Of a DNA stretch of 28,346 nucleotides, positions 16,101 through 22,144 are shown one piece after another. The position numbers were made by a program, and so were the translations under genes. The DNA is taken from NCBI GenBank assembly GCA_031366885.1, contig JANLPB010000098.1:1-28346 (forward strand), in the 5' to 3' direction. Source of the DNA: UBA668 sp031366885 (GTDB taxonomy: Bacteria; Actinomycetota; Acidimicrobiia; Acidimicrobiales; Ilumatobacteraceae). The notes beneath the pieces are model-generated. The model was not told the DNA's origin, ran no database searches, and was given only the letters and a program-made list of their open reading frames with translations. Each line of letters starts with the position of its first letter. Position 1 is the first letter of the stretch.

Positions 16101-16783
16101 TCGACTGCAACCCAGGGCTTGTCGTTGAGGGTCGTCCCGGCCAGGCCCGACGCCACAGGAGAGGCGTTCGTGGCCGCGGCAAACGTCTGGCAACCATCCG
16201 TCGAACGGGCGATGCCGATCGATGGATTGGCTCCGGTCGTACCGATTTCGCCGTAGTAAAAGTCGCCGGTAGTGATATGCGCGGCGATGACCGGGTCGCC
16301 GCTCCCGCCAATGCCGTCGAGGTCGGTCCACGTCTGGCCGGTGTTGGCCGACACCGCGTGGCCGGAGAGCCCGCCTGCCGTGAAATCGTTGTATCCGGCG
16401 CACACGACGCTGCCGTTGACGGCGAGCGCTGCCTCACTTTGTGTGGTGTTGTCGGTGGCGAGGTTGTCGTCGGCTGGGTCGTTCACCATCACGTCCGCGC
16501 CGAACACAGGGTCACCCGCGGCATTCGGCTGCTCGGCGGTGCGCGCGGCGGGTGCGGTAGATGTTCCGTTCAACGCGGCCGGCGCGTCGACGAGGCCGGC
16601 CATCTGAAGCAGGAGATGTTCACCGGCAGCCGACGGAGCCTCGTTCGGTGGATACTGGCCAAGAATGTCGCCAACGGGATCTGACTTTGCTTCAGCGCTG
16701 GGCGGGCCGCCGATCATCAGAACTCCCAGTAGAAGCGGCAGCGTAAGGCTTCTCATCGTCCGTTCGAGCTTGGTTCGACGCAT
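13157..16783 (-). CDS. large secreted protein: Asp-box beta-propeller plus five DUF11 repeats
   Basis: 1208 residues. A signal peptide (MRRTKLERTMRSLTLPLLLG, cleavage near 32 after SAEA) sends it out of the cell. Residues about 90-540 contain five sialidase-type Asp-box motifs (RSTDGCQTF 193-201, RSNDNGATF 264-272, RSVDGGLTF 314-322, RSINGGASW 399-407, STDGGVTY 459-466), pointing to a beta-propeller. From about 548 to 1195 five DUF11 units follow, each opening like ADLSLTKTGP and containing a NNGPS-type turn; these are Ig-like spacer domains of cell-surface proteins. The end (MKGGTGKK) has no LPxTG motif or membrane anchor, so release or non-covalent attachment is likely. Catalytic sialidase residues are not evident. 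ATG 16783 is preceded by AAGGGGAAC. It follows the lipoprotein gene by 36 bases. Confidence 0.9.
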   Translation of the reverse strand: MRRTKLERTMRSLTLPLLLGVLMIGGPPSAEAKSDPVGDILGQYPPNEAPSAAGEHLLLQMAGLVDAPAALNGTSTAPAARTAEQPNAAGDPVFGADVMVNDPADDNLATDNTTQSEAALAVNGSVVCAGYNDFTAGGLSGHAVSANTGQTWTDLDGIGGSGDPVIAAHITTGDFYYGEIGTTGANPSIGIARSTDGCQTFAAATNASPVASGLAGTTLNDKPWVAVDNTGGANDGDVYVCWTRFFQTTPGNTATGTSEMRFSRSNDNGATFIGEQVIVPTGSSPFGCSIQVGPTGDINIAYANRAAGQIEFIRSVDGGLTFGGIVDIDAAAAQAGDVTAANNCGNNNSRPILNGNIRMLHGAWLAVDTSGGANNGNLYAAWMENPANAADRSDVLVARSINGGASWVNAQQMGVPANNLDEFNPFITVSPTGVVAVAWYDKRNDNPGNTNTDVYTAFSTDGGVTYGANIRVSDVTAGVPPLFPHYNPGTAQCYFGEYLAAAGDAASFHYLWGDGRRSINTTAYPAPTGRLDLDVYYDRLEAPIVNGGDLRISKTSRPDPAIAGGELYYDITATNNGPGTVFNATVTDVLPAGVTFVTSTIPCVQGPVGTLTCNVGNLAASASTTFTIQVHVSPSILGSAAAITMYNTVTVAGDNDTNTNNNTFTLGTIVQDRADLMVTKICKPDLPAAAGTTGFCDIHVDNLGPSDARSVTLTDVLTSASPFSVTGVTVAGGTCAPLAAGPATTVSITCDLGTEPAAGRTTVHVDVTAADVAQINDVATVSSLTPDPITANNQATGRVTFLGSADLSLTKTGPATVVAGTQMTYTITVANGGPSTAVGTVVTDTLPLGLTFVSATTTAGTCINGQPGNRGLRCGLGNLASGAGATITVVALVDPSVASGTSLFNEAQVTSDTADPSNANNRMSVNTVVSASANLGVTKTAAPEPVIAGNQLTYTITVTNAGPSTAQNVAISDPLTAGTTFVSGKDGNGNTVCTLNQAATVVCNLGTLQPFASVTVFITVKVTASLPDTTVLQNTVTVSSTTPDPDTSNNSATSSTNVDTSSDIWLDKTASQRSGNPSPVIVYTLIVHNDAGCETDAQSTVSPNCGNGGPSDARDIVVIDKLPLDPKKIVVQYVSPQCTYTKATHQVRCTALNLPAGATVTFVIEAQANGSVGTILNTATATTSTPDPVVANNTNAATLVMKGGTGKK

Positions 16784-16819
16784 CTCAGTTCCCCTTAGAA
16801 AGTCTGATCCCAGTGAGGT

Positions 16820-17467
16820 TCAGTTCGTGGTGCAATCCATGTTCTCGAGCAGGTCTGCGACCTCGGCTCGTCGTTGTTCCGCCATTTCGATCGTCGTGGT
16901 AACGACGATCGAGATCTCTGCCCGCACGTCACCCATCTGGGTGTAGGCGAGCTGTCGCTCAGGCGCTCCTGGCAGGCTCAGAACCATGCAGGTGCCGTAG
17001 TCAGCCGACTGCCAATCTTTCTGTTCGCGTTGCGTCAGCCATTGCTCGAGGCTGAGATCGTCGGTTCGATTGATGGTGCAAATCTGAACGGCTGCGCGTG
17101 CGAGCGCGGCCGAGCCAGCATCCGATGGAGACGGGTCATCGATGACCTCTGCAGCCATACAATTGTCGGCAGTGCCCTGAAATTCTGTGCCGATAACCGC
17201 AGTGTTCTCGGACGTCCAGCCGGCTGGAACGGAGAACCCAATACCGCCGATCGCGACAAGGGTGGTGACCGCGGCGACGGTTGTGGTTGAGGTTGACGAG
17301 GCGTCAGCGTGCAAGGTTGTGGAGGTGTCGCCCGCTGCGTCAGGCTCGGTGCCCGAGCCGCACTCCACCAGCACCGAGATCGCGGCGAGAGTCCCTGCCG
17401 CACGCATCAACAAGGCGCGTCGTGGCAGTGCGCAGACTACGTTTCGAGCCCCAACCCCACTTCCCAT
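16820..17467 (-). CDS. putative lipoprotein with Thr-rich linker
   Basis: 215 residues from ATG 17467. A twin-arginine-like PRRALLMRAAGTLAAISVLVEC precedes Cys36, read here in parts; the lipobox LVEC has Glu at -1, where Gly/Ala/Ser is expected, so lipidation is not certain. A Thr/Ser-rich linker (SSTSTTTVAAVTT) typical of actinobacterial surface proteins leads to a globular part starting FSVPAGW, with Cys residues that may pair. No catalytic motif is recognised; the layout resembles small extracytoplasmic proteins of unknown function. It probably shares a promoter with the DUF11 protein downstream, as the gap is 36 bases. A shorter start at Met21 is possible. Confidence 0.65.
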   Translation of the reverse strand: MGSGVGARNVVCALPRRALLMRAAGTLAAISVLVECGSGTEPDAAGDTSTTLHADASSTSTTTVAAVTTLVAIGGIGFSVPAGWTSENTAVIGTEFQGTADNCMAAEVIDDPSPSDAGSAALARAAVQICTINRTDDLSLEQWLTQREQKDWQSADYGTCMVLSLPGAPERQLAYTQMGDVRAEISIVVTTTIEMAEQRRAEVADLLENMDCTTN

Positions 17468-17518
17468 CCCACTAAAGTCCCAACTTCCCCCGCGTCGATC
17501 ATGAGCCGCGGGTGGCAA

Positions 17519-17631
17519 GGAAGCAAGAGGAAGTTCGCGCGGAACACTCAGTGACGGACTGTGCGGTCAGCGTGAGTTGTTAGGGTCAGTTGGCCCTATT
17601 GGCACCCCTCAACTCTGCGCACGATGCGTCC
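17519..17631. promoter_or_regulatory. divergent intergenic region with a small dyad
   Basis: This gap separates the lipoprotein gene (leftward) and the truncated cupredoxin gene (rightward). TAGGG (17581-17585) and CCCTA (17594-17598) form a 5-bp dyad with an 8-base spacer, a possible operator. No convincing -35/-10 pair was found. Confidence 0.25.
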
Positions 17632-18033
17632 ATGAGCCAGGACCGGCAAGGTCCAAGAATCATGGTCTCCGCAGTTGATACCGAGTCCGCGAATGCCGAC
17701 CAGCAGATGATCGCGCGACAGCGTCCGCGGGTTTCACGGCGCGCGCTCACGTTCATCGGCGCGCTTGGCCTCGTTGGGCTGGCGATTGCCGGCTGCGCCT
17801 CGGACTCCAGCAACGCCCTCGGTGGAAAGGGGCCATACGGCGTCGCGCCGCCTGGTGGAAGTGCCGTCAACGGCTTGCTCGACGAGTGGCACGTGCGTGC
17901 CGACGCCAGCAACGTGCACGCCGGCCCGGTTACGTTCACCGTCTCGAACACGGGAACGATCATCCACGAAATGCTCGTGACCCGAACCGACATCGAGCCT
18001 GGCAAGATCCCGTCGCGAAAAGACCCCAGCTGA
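17632..18033 (+). pseudogene. truncated cupredoxin-like lipoprotein
   Basis: 133 residues from ATG 17632. A basic start (RVSRRALTFIGALGLVG) runs into the good lipobox AIAGC, then a Gly/Ser linker and a strand pair typical of the cupredoxin-like fold: DEWHVRADASNVHAGPVTF and VSNTGTIIHEMLVTRTD. Full-length relatives continue for about 60-80 more residues with the copper-binding Cys/His/Met loop (like CNIxGHYxxGM); here the frame ends PGKIPSRKDPS, and the stop TGA sits exactly in the loop of the tRNA-Leu terminator hairpin. So the copper site is missing and the gene looks cut off by a rearrangement at the tRNA. An alternative is a short functional lipoprotein. Other starts (TTG 17590, ATG 17662) are possible. 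Confidence 0.6.
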
Positions 18034-18044
18034 GCTGGGGTCTT
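18020..18044 (-). terminator. rho-independent terminator of tRNA-Leu
   Basis: A perfect 11-bp stem (AAGACCCCAGC / GCTGGGGTCTT) with a 3-base loop, followed on the minus strand by more Ts (GGGGTCTTTTCG). It starts 4 bases after the tRNA-Leu 3' end. On the plus strand it also holds the stop codon of the truncated cupredoxin-like gene. Confidence 0.85.
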
Positions 18045-18048
18045 CAAG

Positions 18049-18131
18049 TGGGCGAGGGGGGACTTGAACCCCCACATCCTTTCGAATACTAGCACCTGAA
18101 GCTAGCGCGTCTGCCATTTCGCCACTCGCCC
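18049..18131 (-). tRNA. tRNA-Leu (anticodon CAG)
   Basis: 83 bases with discriminator A; CCA is not encoded. Acceptor GGGCGAG pairs with CTCGCCC; the T arm is GGGGG-TTCAAGT-CCCCC; anticodon arm CTAGC-TTCAGGT-GCTAG with CAG at 18098-18096. A long variable arm (about TATTCGAAAGGATG) marks a class II tRNA, consistent with leucine. The terminator at 18020-18044 follows. Confidence 0.95.
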
Positions 18132-18197
18132 GAGCGGAAGCCACACGCTAGCAAGTTGCTACCCCGCGCCCAACCCGACATTGCACGCGGGTGGGGG

Positions 18198-19049
18198 TCA
18201 GTAGGGGTAGAAGCCCCGCTTGGACTTGCGGCCTAGGTGGCCGGCGGCGACCATTCGGCGCAGGGTGGGCACCGCGGCGTAGTTGGGGTCGGCGAACTCG
18301 GCGTAGAGCGCATCAAGAATTGCGACCGACGTATCCAAGCCGACCAAGTCGAGTAGCGCGAACGGCCCCATCGGGAAGTTGCAGCCGCCCTTCATCGCAG
18401 TGTCGATGCTCTCCATCGAGGCGGTTCCGTGCTCCAACATCCGCACGGCGTTGTTCAGGTACGGGAACAGCAACGCGTTGACGATGAAGCCGGCACGGTC
18501 CTTCACCTCCACGCCGTCCTTGCCGCATGCGGCAGCGAACGCGAGCGCCGCCGCCACGGTCTCGTCGCTGGCGGTGAGGGGGCGCACCACCTCGACCAGC
18601 TTCATCATTGGCGCGGGGTTGAAGAAGTGGATGCCAACGACCTTGTCCGGGCGCTGCGTCACCATCGCCAGCTCCACGACGGGCAGCGTGCTGGTGTTGG
18701 TGGCAAGAATTCCGCTGGGCTTCACGATCTGTTCCAGCTCGGCGAAGAGTCCCTTCTTTGTGGCGAGATCCTCGACCACGCTTTCGATTACTAGGTCGCA
18801 GTCGGCCAGCGCGCCCAGGTGGTCGGTTGCCGTGATGCGGGCCAGCACGTCGGCGCGTTCGCCGTCCGTGGCCTTGCCGCGCTCGATTGCCTTCACGAAA
18901 CCTTTGTCGATGGTGGCGATCATCGCCTTGGCGGCGTCCAGCGAGCGCGAGCGAACGACGACCTCGTACCCGGCTCGCGCCGCCACCTCGGCCAAACCCG
19001 AACCCATGATGCCCGAACCCAAAATGCCGACTCGTTGAATTTCACTCAT
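18198..19049 (-). CDS. 3-hydroxyacyl-CoA (3-hydroxybutyryl-CoA) dehydrogenase
   Basis: 283 residues, the length of single-function enzymes. The NAD motif is GILGSGIMG (8-16). Catalytic Ser120, His141 and Glu153 and the Asn191 partner have the same spacing as in human HAD (137, 158, 170, 208). HFFNPAPMMKLVEVV and the C-terminal HLGRKSKRGFYPY are signatures. It oxidises 3-hydroxyacyl-CoA to 3-ketoacyl-CoA with NAD+, in beta-oxidation or butyrate metabolism; chain length is not decided. Start ATG 19049 fits the fold; no ribosome site precedes it, so the message may be leaderless. It is divergent from the HD-domain gene with a 56-base gap. Confidence 0.95.
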   Translation of the reverse strand: MSEIQRVGILGSGIMGSGLAEVAARAGYEVVVRSRSLDAAKAMIATIDKGFVKAIERGKATDGERADVLARITATDHLGALADCDLVIESVVEDLATKKGLFAELEQIVKPSGILATNTSTLPVVELAMVTQRPDKVVGIHFFNPAPMMKLVEVVRPLTASDETVAAALAFAAACGKDGVEVKDRAGFIVNALLFPYLNNAVRMLEHGTASMESIDTAMKGGCNFPMGPFALLDLVGLDTSVAILDALYAEFADPNYAAVPTLRRMVAAGHLGRKSKRGFYPY

Positions 19050-19105
19050 GAGGGGAGAATAGCTACCCGTCGGTAACTTCGGCGAAACGAGTACCTTGGC
19101 AGGCG

Positions 19106-19729
19106 ATGACTGACTTTCACGATGAAGCGCTGCAACCTGATGTGGCCGCCACACTCCGGTTCTTCATGGAGGCCGACCGACTGAAAAGTGTCGAGCGTAA
19201 GAACCACCTTGCCGATGGCAGCCGACGCGAGAACACCGCCGAGCATTCGTGGCACCTCGGTATTGCAGCCATGATCATGGCCCCGTTCGCCAGCGAGCCC
19301 GTCGACATCGCAACCGCGGTGTGCATGGCGTTGGTGCACGACATCGTCGAGATCGACGCCGGCGACACGTTCGCCTACTCGCAAAGTGCCAACGAGTTGG
19401 CCAGCAAGGAAGCCCGCGAGATCGCCGCCGCCGACCGACTGTTTGGACTGCTGCCCGCTGCCGCGGGCCAACGGTTTCGTGCGCTGTGGGACGAATACGA
19501 ACGCGGCGACACGCCCGAGGCTCGTTATGTGATGGCGGTGGACCGGATGGCCCCGATGCTGCTCAACACGGCTGAGGGCGGCACCACATGGCGCGAGCAC
19601 GGCATCACGCGCGAGCGAGTGATCGCGCGCAACGGACCGCATATCGAGCCGGCACTTCCGGCGGTCTGGGCTGCGGCCCTAGCCGGCCTCGACGCGGCGG
19701 CGGCCGCCGGCCACGTGGCAACCGACTGA
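19106..19729 (+). CDS. HD-domain hydrolase, YfbR/HDDC2-like 5'-deoxynucleotidase
   Basis: 207 residues. The metal-binding set of the HD superfamily is complete: His47 (RRENTAEHSWH), His78-Asp79 (LVHDIVEIDAGDT) and Asp146 (AVDRMAP). The RxENTAEHSW stretch is specific for the YfbR/HDDC2 group, which removes the phosphate from deoxynucleoside 5'-monophosphates. ATG 19106 lies 56 bases from the divergent dehydrogenase gene. Its stop overlaps the DUF2017 start (TGATG, 19727-19731), so the pair is coupled. Substrate assignment by family only. Confidence 0.88.
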   Translation: MTDFHDEALQPDVAATLRFFMEADRLKSVERKNHLADGSRRENTAEHSWHLGIAAMIMAPFASEPVDIATAVCMALVHDIVEIDAGDTFAYSQSANELASKEAREIAAADRLFGLLPAAAGQRFRALWDEYERGDTPEARYVMAVDRMAPMLLNTAEGGTTWREHGITRERVIARNGPHIEPALPAVWAAALAGLDAAAAAGHVATD

Positions 19730-20223
19730 TGGCTCGTCGCAAGAAGCGGTCCGAGGTGTTCGAACGCACGTCGGCCGGGTACGTCGTCAACCTGGACCGC
19801 GAGGAAATCGATGTGGTCGTGCGCCTGGTCGCCGAGCTGCGCGGGCTGATGTTGGCCGACGATCCGAGCACGGCCGCCCTCACCCGTCGCCTCTTTCCGC
19901 CCGCGTACCACCTCGCCGACGACGCCGAGGCTGACGCCGAATACCAACGACTGATGCGTGAAGAACTGGTTGCCTCGCGCCTAGCCGCGATACAGCAGGT
20001 CGACGAGACCTTGCACTCGAAAACTCCGTTGACGGACGAGGCCATGCACGGACTGCTCCAGTCGCTGAACGCAGTGCGTCTCGTACTGGGCACGCTGCTC
20101 GACGTGGGCGAGGAGCATCACCCCGACGATGTGGACGATGACGACCCGATGGTGGGCGAGCATCACCTGTACCAGTTCCTCAGCTACCTCCTCGAGGTCG
20201 CGGTCCAGGCGATGAGCCAGTAG
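19729..20223 (+). CDS. DUF2017 family protein
   Basis: 164 residues. It opens with basic MARRKKRSEVFERT, then alternating helical segments (EEIDVVVRLVAELRGLM; RRLFPPAYHLADDAEADAEY, read in parts) and the C-terminal YQFLSYLLEVAVQAM that mark the DUF2017 family of actinobacteria. The family's function is unknown; elsewhere it often lies next to clpS, the adaptor of the ClpAP/ClpCP protease. Here clpS is absent and the coupled neighbour is an HD hydrolase. The 3' end converges on the degV-family gene with an 11-base gap. Confidence 0.85.
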   Translation: MARRKKRSEVFERTSAGYVVNLDREEIDVVVRLVAELRGLMLADDPSTAALTRRLFPPAYHLADDAEADAEYQRLMREELVASRLAAIQQVDETLHSKTPLTDEAMHGLLQSLNAVRLVLGTLLDVGEEHHPDDVDDDDPMVGEHHLYQFLSYLLEVAVQAMSQ

Positions 20224-20234
20224 TCGCTGGACAG

Positions 20235-21062
20235 TTACGCGGGGAACATGAAGCAGCCGATGGTGCCCGGCCCGGTGTGCGCACCGATGCTCGGCCCGAT
20301 TCGGTAGCGGATGATTTCAGACACGCTGGCGGTCTCGCCGAGCGCCTCCTCTAGGCCATCCGCGAGTGGCACCGACCCTGCATCACTATGACCTATCGCG
20401 ACGCGCACACGCGTACCCCAACTCAGCGTGTACGCCGCCATCGCGTTGATGGCATCGAGCGTCGTGGCCGCGCGTTGGACGACAGTCACCTGAGCATCGC
20501 GAAACGACATCACCGGCACGCCAGCGCCAGAGAGGTCTACGTCGCGCCCGCGCCCGCCAACATGTAAATAGTTCAGCGCGCCGACCATGAACACGTTCCC
20601 GATCGAAGGTGACAATTGCTCAGCGATCATTGCAGCGTCATCGAGTGACGCACCTTGTTCGATCGCTGCCGCGGCGGCCCACACACAGCAGCTGACCCCG
20701 AAGCTGGCAGTACCCGAATCCACGAGGCGGACCGGCATGGGTACTGAGTGCGCAGCGAGGCGGGCGGCGTTGATGGTGCCCGACATTGCCGAGGTGACGT
20801 GAATGGAGAGGATTTCGGTGCAACCTCGCGCAGCGAGCTCTTCGTACGCGACGGCGAACTGACCAGGGCTCGGCTGGCTGGCGCTCACGTTCGGACAGCC
20901 ACCGCCACGGTAATTCGCGTAGAAATCGTCGGCGTCGATGTCGACACCCTCGAGGTAGTCGACGCCGTCGATGGTTACCGTCAACGGCACAACTTCGATG
21001 CCGTACCGACCAGCCAACGCAGCTGGCAGCTGCGAATTGGAGTCCGTGCAGATGCCAATCAT
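20235..21062 (-). CDS. DegV family fatty-acid-binding protein
   Basis: 275 residues. The family opening GICTDSNSQLP, the ASQPSPGQF loop, the lipid-contacting HVTSAMSGTINAA and the GTIGCF tail are present. DegV (FakB-like) proteins bind a fatty acid in a buried pocket; in firmicutes FakB presents it to the kinase FakA. No FakA gene is in the window. ATG 21062 has no clear ribosome site. It is followed upstream by a thioesterase gene on the same strand, 103 bases away, which could also act on fatty acyl groups. Confidence 0.93.
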   Translation of the reverse strand: MIGICTDSNSQLPAALAGRYGIEVVPLTVTIDGVDYLEGVDIDADDFYANYRGGGCPNVSASQPSPGQFAVAYEELAARGCTEILSIHVTSAMSGTINAARLAAHSVPMPVRLVDSGTASFGVSCCVWAAAAAIEQGASLDDAAMIAEQLSPSIGNVFMVGALNYLHVGGRGRDVDLSGAGVPVMSFRDAQVTVVQRAATTLDAINAMAAYTLSWGTRVRVAIGHSDAGSVPLADGLEEALGETASVSEIIRYRIGPSIGAHTGPGTIGCFMFPA

Positions 21063-21165
21063 GGCGGAACCCTACGCAGCGCAGGTAAGGGCAGGGTTGC
21101 AATCGTGGGTCGAAATCGGAACTTGACCGGGGCTTGATGTGTCCGCTGCCGAAGCTGTTTGCAGT

Positions 21166-21594
21166 TCAGCTTTCGCCCAACGCGAACAGCCACTCGGGCA
21201 TTCGCACCGGTCGACCGGCAGCGTTGACGCAGCCATGGACGGTGACGGCGGTGGCGCGAACTTCTCCATCGACCGTCAACAGGTACGCCATCTGAAAGGT
21301 GGCGCGGGTGGCTGCACCCGCCCGCAGATTGACAGTCACCACTTCGTCAAAGCGCAGCGGTCGGCGGTACTGCACGAATGCCTCCAGCACCGCGTAGTCC
21401 ACTCCCTGAGCGCGCAGTTCCGTGTACGGGTGGCCTAGCGCGCGCAGGTATTCGACGCGGGCTTCCTCCAGATACGGGAGGTAGCGGCCGTGGTGGACGA
21501 TGCCCATCGCGTCGGTTTCGGCGAAACGCACCCGCAACTGATGCTGGTACGCATAGTCGGCCGGGCTGAGCGATGGTTCGAGTTCAAGGCGCAC
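21166..21594 (-). CDS. acyl-CoA thioesterase, YbgC/4HBT hotdog family
   Basis: 142 residues, one hotdog domain. RFAETDAMGIVHHGRYLPYL carries the catalytic Asp28 and the His34/His35 pair of the YbgC-type 4-hydroxybenzoyl-CoA thioesterases. LRFDEVVTVNLRAG and the final strand TAVTVHGCVNAAGRP are the usual hotdog strands. It hydrolyses acyl-CoA; chain preference unknown. Start GTG 21594 is the only start that keeps the full N-terminal strand; no ribosome site is visible. Confidence 0.9.
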   Translation of the reverse strand: MRLELEPSLSPADYAYQHQLRVRFAETDAMGIVHHGRYLPYLEEARVEYLRALGHPYTELRAQGVDYAVLEAFVQYRRPLRFDEVVTVNLRAGAATRATFQMAYLLTVDGEVRATAVTVHGCVNAAGRPVRMPEWLFALGES

Positions 21595-21631
21595 CGTGAC
21601 ACCGTAACGCGCCCGAAATCGCGCAAACGGC

Positions 21632-21667
21632 TAGCGGAAAACTGATGGCCTGCTGATAATGTTGCCA
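21632..21667 (+). promoter_or_regulatory. possible promoter of the tRNA cluster
   Basis: GATAAT (21655-21660), preceded by TGCT, is a good -10 candidate 32 bases before tRNA-Glu. The -35 region (around 21632-21637, TAGCGG) is poor. Confidence 0.4.
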
Positions 21668-21691
21668 CGCTCTCAACCGGAAGCAGACCTA

Positions 21692-21764
21692 GCCCCCATC
21701 GTCTAGTGGCCTAGGACACCACCCTTTCAAGGTGGCGGCACGGGTTCGAATCCCGTTGGGGGTG
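21692..21764 (+). tRNA. tRNA-Glu (anticodon TTC)
   Basis: 73 bases. Acceptor GCCCCCA pairs with TGGGGGT (first pair G-T) and the discriminator is G. Anticodon arm CCACC-CTTTCAA-GGTGG with TTC at 21726-21728; T arm CGGG-TTCGAAT-CCCG. No encoded CCA. Confidence 0.95.
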
Positions 21765-21817
21765 CTCAGCGTTTTAGGTAACAGTTTTTCAAGTACAGAC
21801 CAGCTGGTCAACAGCCT

Positions 21818-21890
21818 GGTCCCGTGGTGAAGTGGAGTTCACGCCGGCCTGTCAAGCCGGAGGTCGCGGGTTCGAACCCCGTCGGGACCG
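21818..21890 (+). tRNA. tRNA-Asp (anticodon GTC)
   Basis: 73 bases. Acceptor GGTCCCG/CGGGACC, discriminator G. Anticodon arm CCGGC-CTGTCAA-GCCGG with GTC at 21851-21853; T arm GCGGG-TTCGAAC-CCCGT. Second of three tandem tRNA genes, 53 bases after tRNA-Glu. Confidence 0.95.
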
Positions 21891-21935
21891 CTCGGGCGCA
21901 AGCCCGTTCGGATGCTACGAAAGTGGCACACATAC

Positions 21936-22008
21936 GGTCGAGTAGCTCAGTCGGCAGAGCATACGCCTGAAAAGCGTAGGGTCACCGGATCGACGCCGGT
22001 CTCGACCA
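21936..22008 (+). tRNA. tRNA-Phe (anticodon GAA)
   Basis: 73 bases. Acceptor GGTCGAG/CTCGACC, discriminator A, no encoded CCA. Anticodon arm TACGC-CTGAAAA-GCGTA with GAA at 21969-21971. The T loop is ATCGACG, with A at position 54 where T is nearly universal. From the last base of the 5' anticodon stem onward (21966-22009) the sequence is repeated exactly at 24097-24140. Confidence 0.93.
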
Positions 22009-22009
22009 C
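21966..22009 (+). repeat. 44-bp direct repeat, left copy (attL-like, within tRNA-Phe)
   Basis: Bases 21966-22009, from the anticodon stem-loop to one base past the tRNA-Phe 3' end, are identical to 24097-24140. The flanks differ at both ends (G21965 versus C24096; T22010 versus C24141). A repeat of the 3' half of a tRNA is the usual trace of integration by a tyrosine recombinase. Confidence 0.9.
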
Positions 22010-22012
22010 TGG

Positions 22013-22044
22013 CAAGCCCCCTACCAGGGGGTTTGTCTGTTTTT
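22013..22044 (+). terminator. rho-independent terminator of the tRNA cluster
   Basis: CAAGCCCCC (22013-22021) pairs with GGGGGTTTG (22027-22035), 9 bp with one G-T pair and a 5-base loop TACCA, followed by TCTGTTTTT. It is a strong intrinsic terminator beginning 5 bases after tRNA-Phe. Confidence 0.85.
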
Positions 22045-22144
22045 GGGCAATCCTGCGCAGCTCAGTGGTACGGCGTGACCTTCCGCTTACGGCGCGGCCG
22101 GCAACCAACGTGCCTCCCTCGGTGGCCGCCGCCGAGCGGGACGG

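Noticed and set aside
18149..18161. Palindrome TAGCAAGTTGCTA near tRNA-Leu
   Set aside because: Short and AT-containing; it could be an operator or chance, with no second copy in the window to support it.
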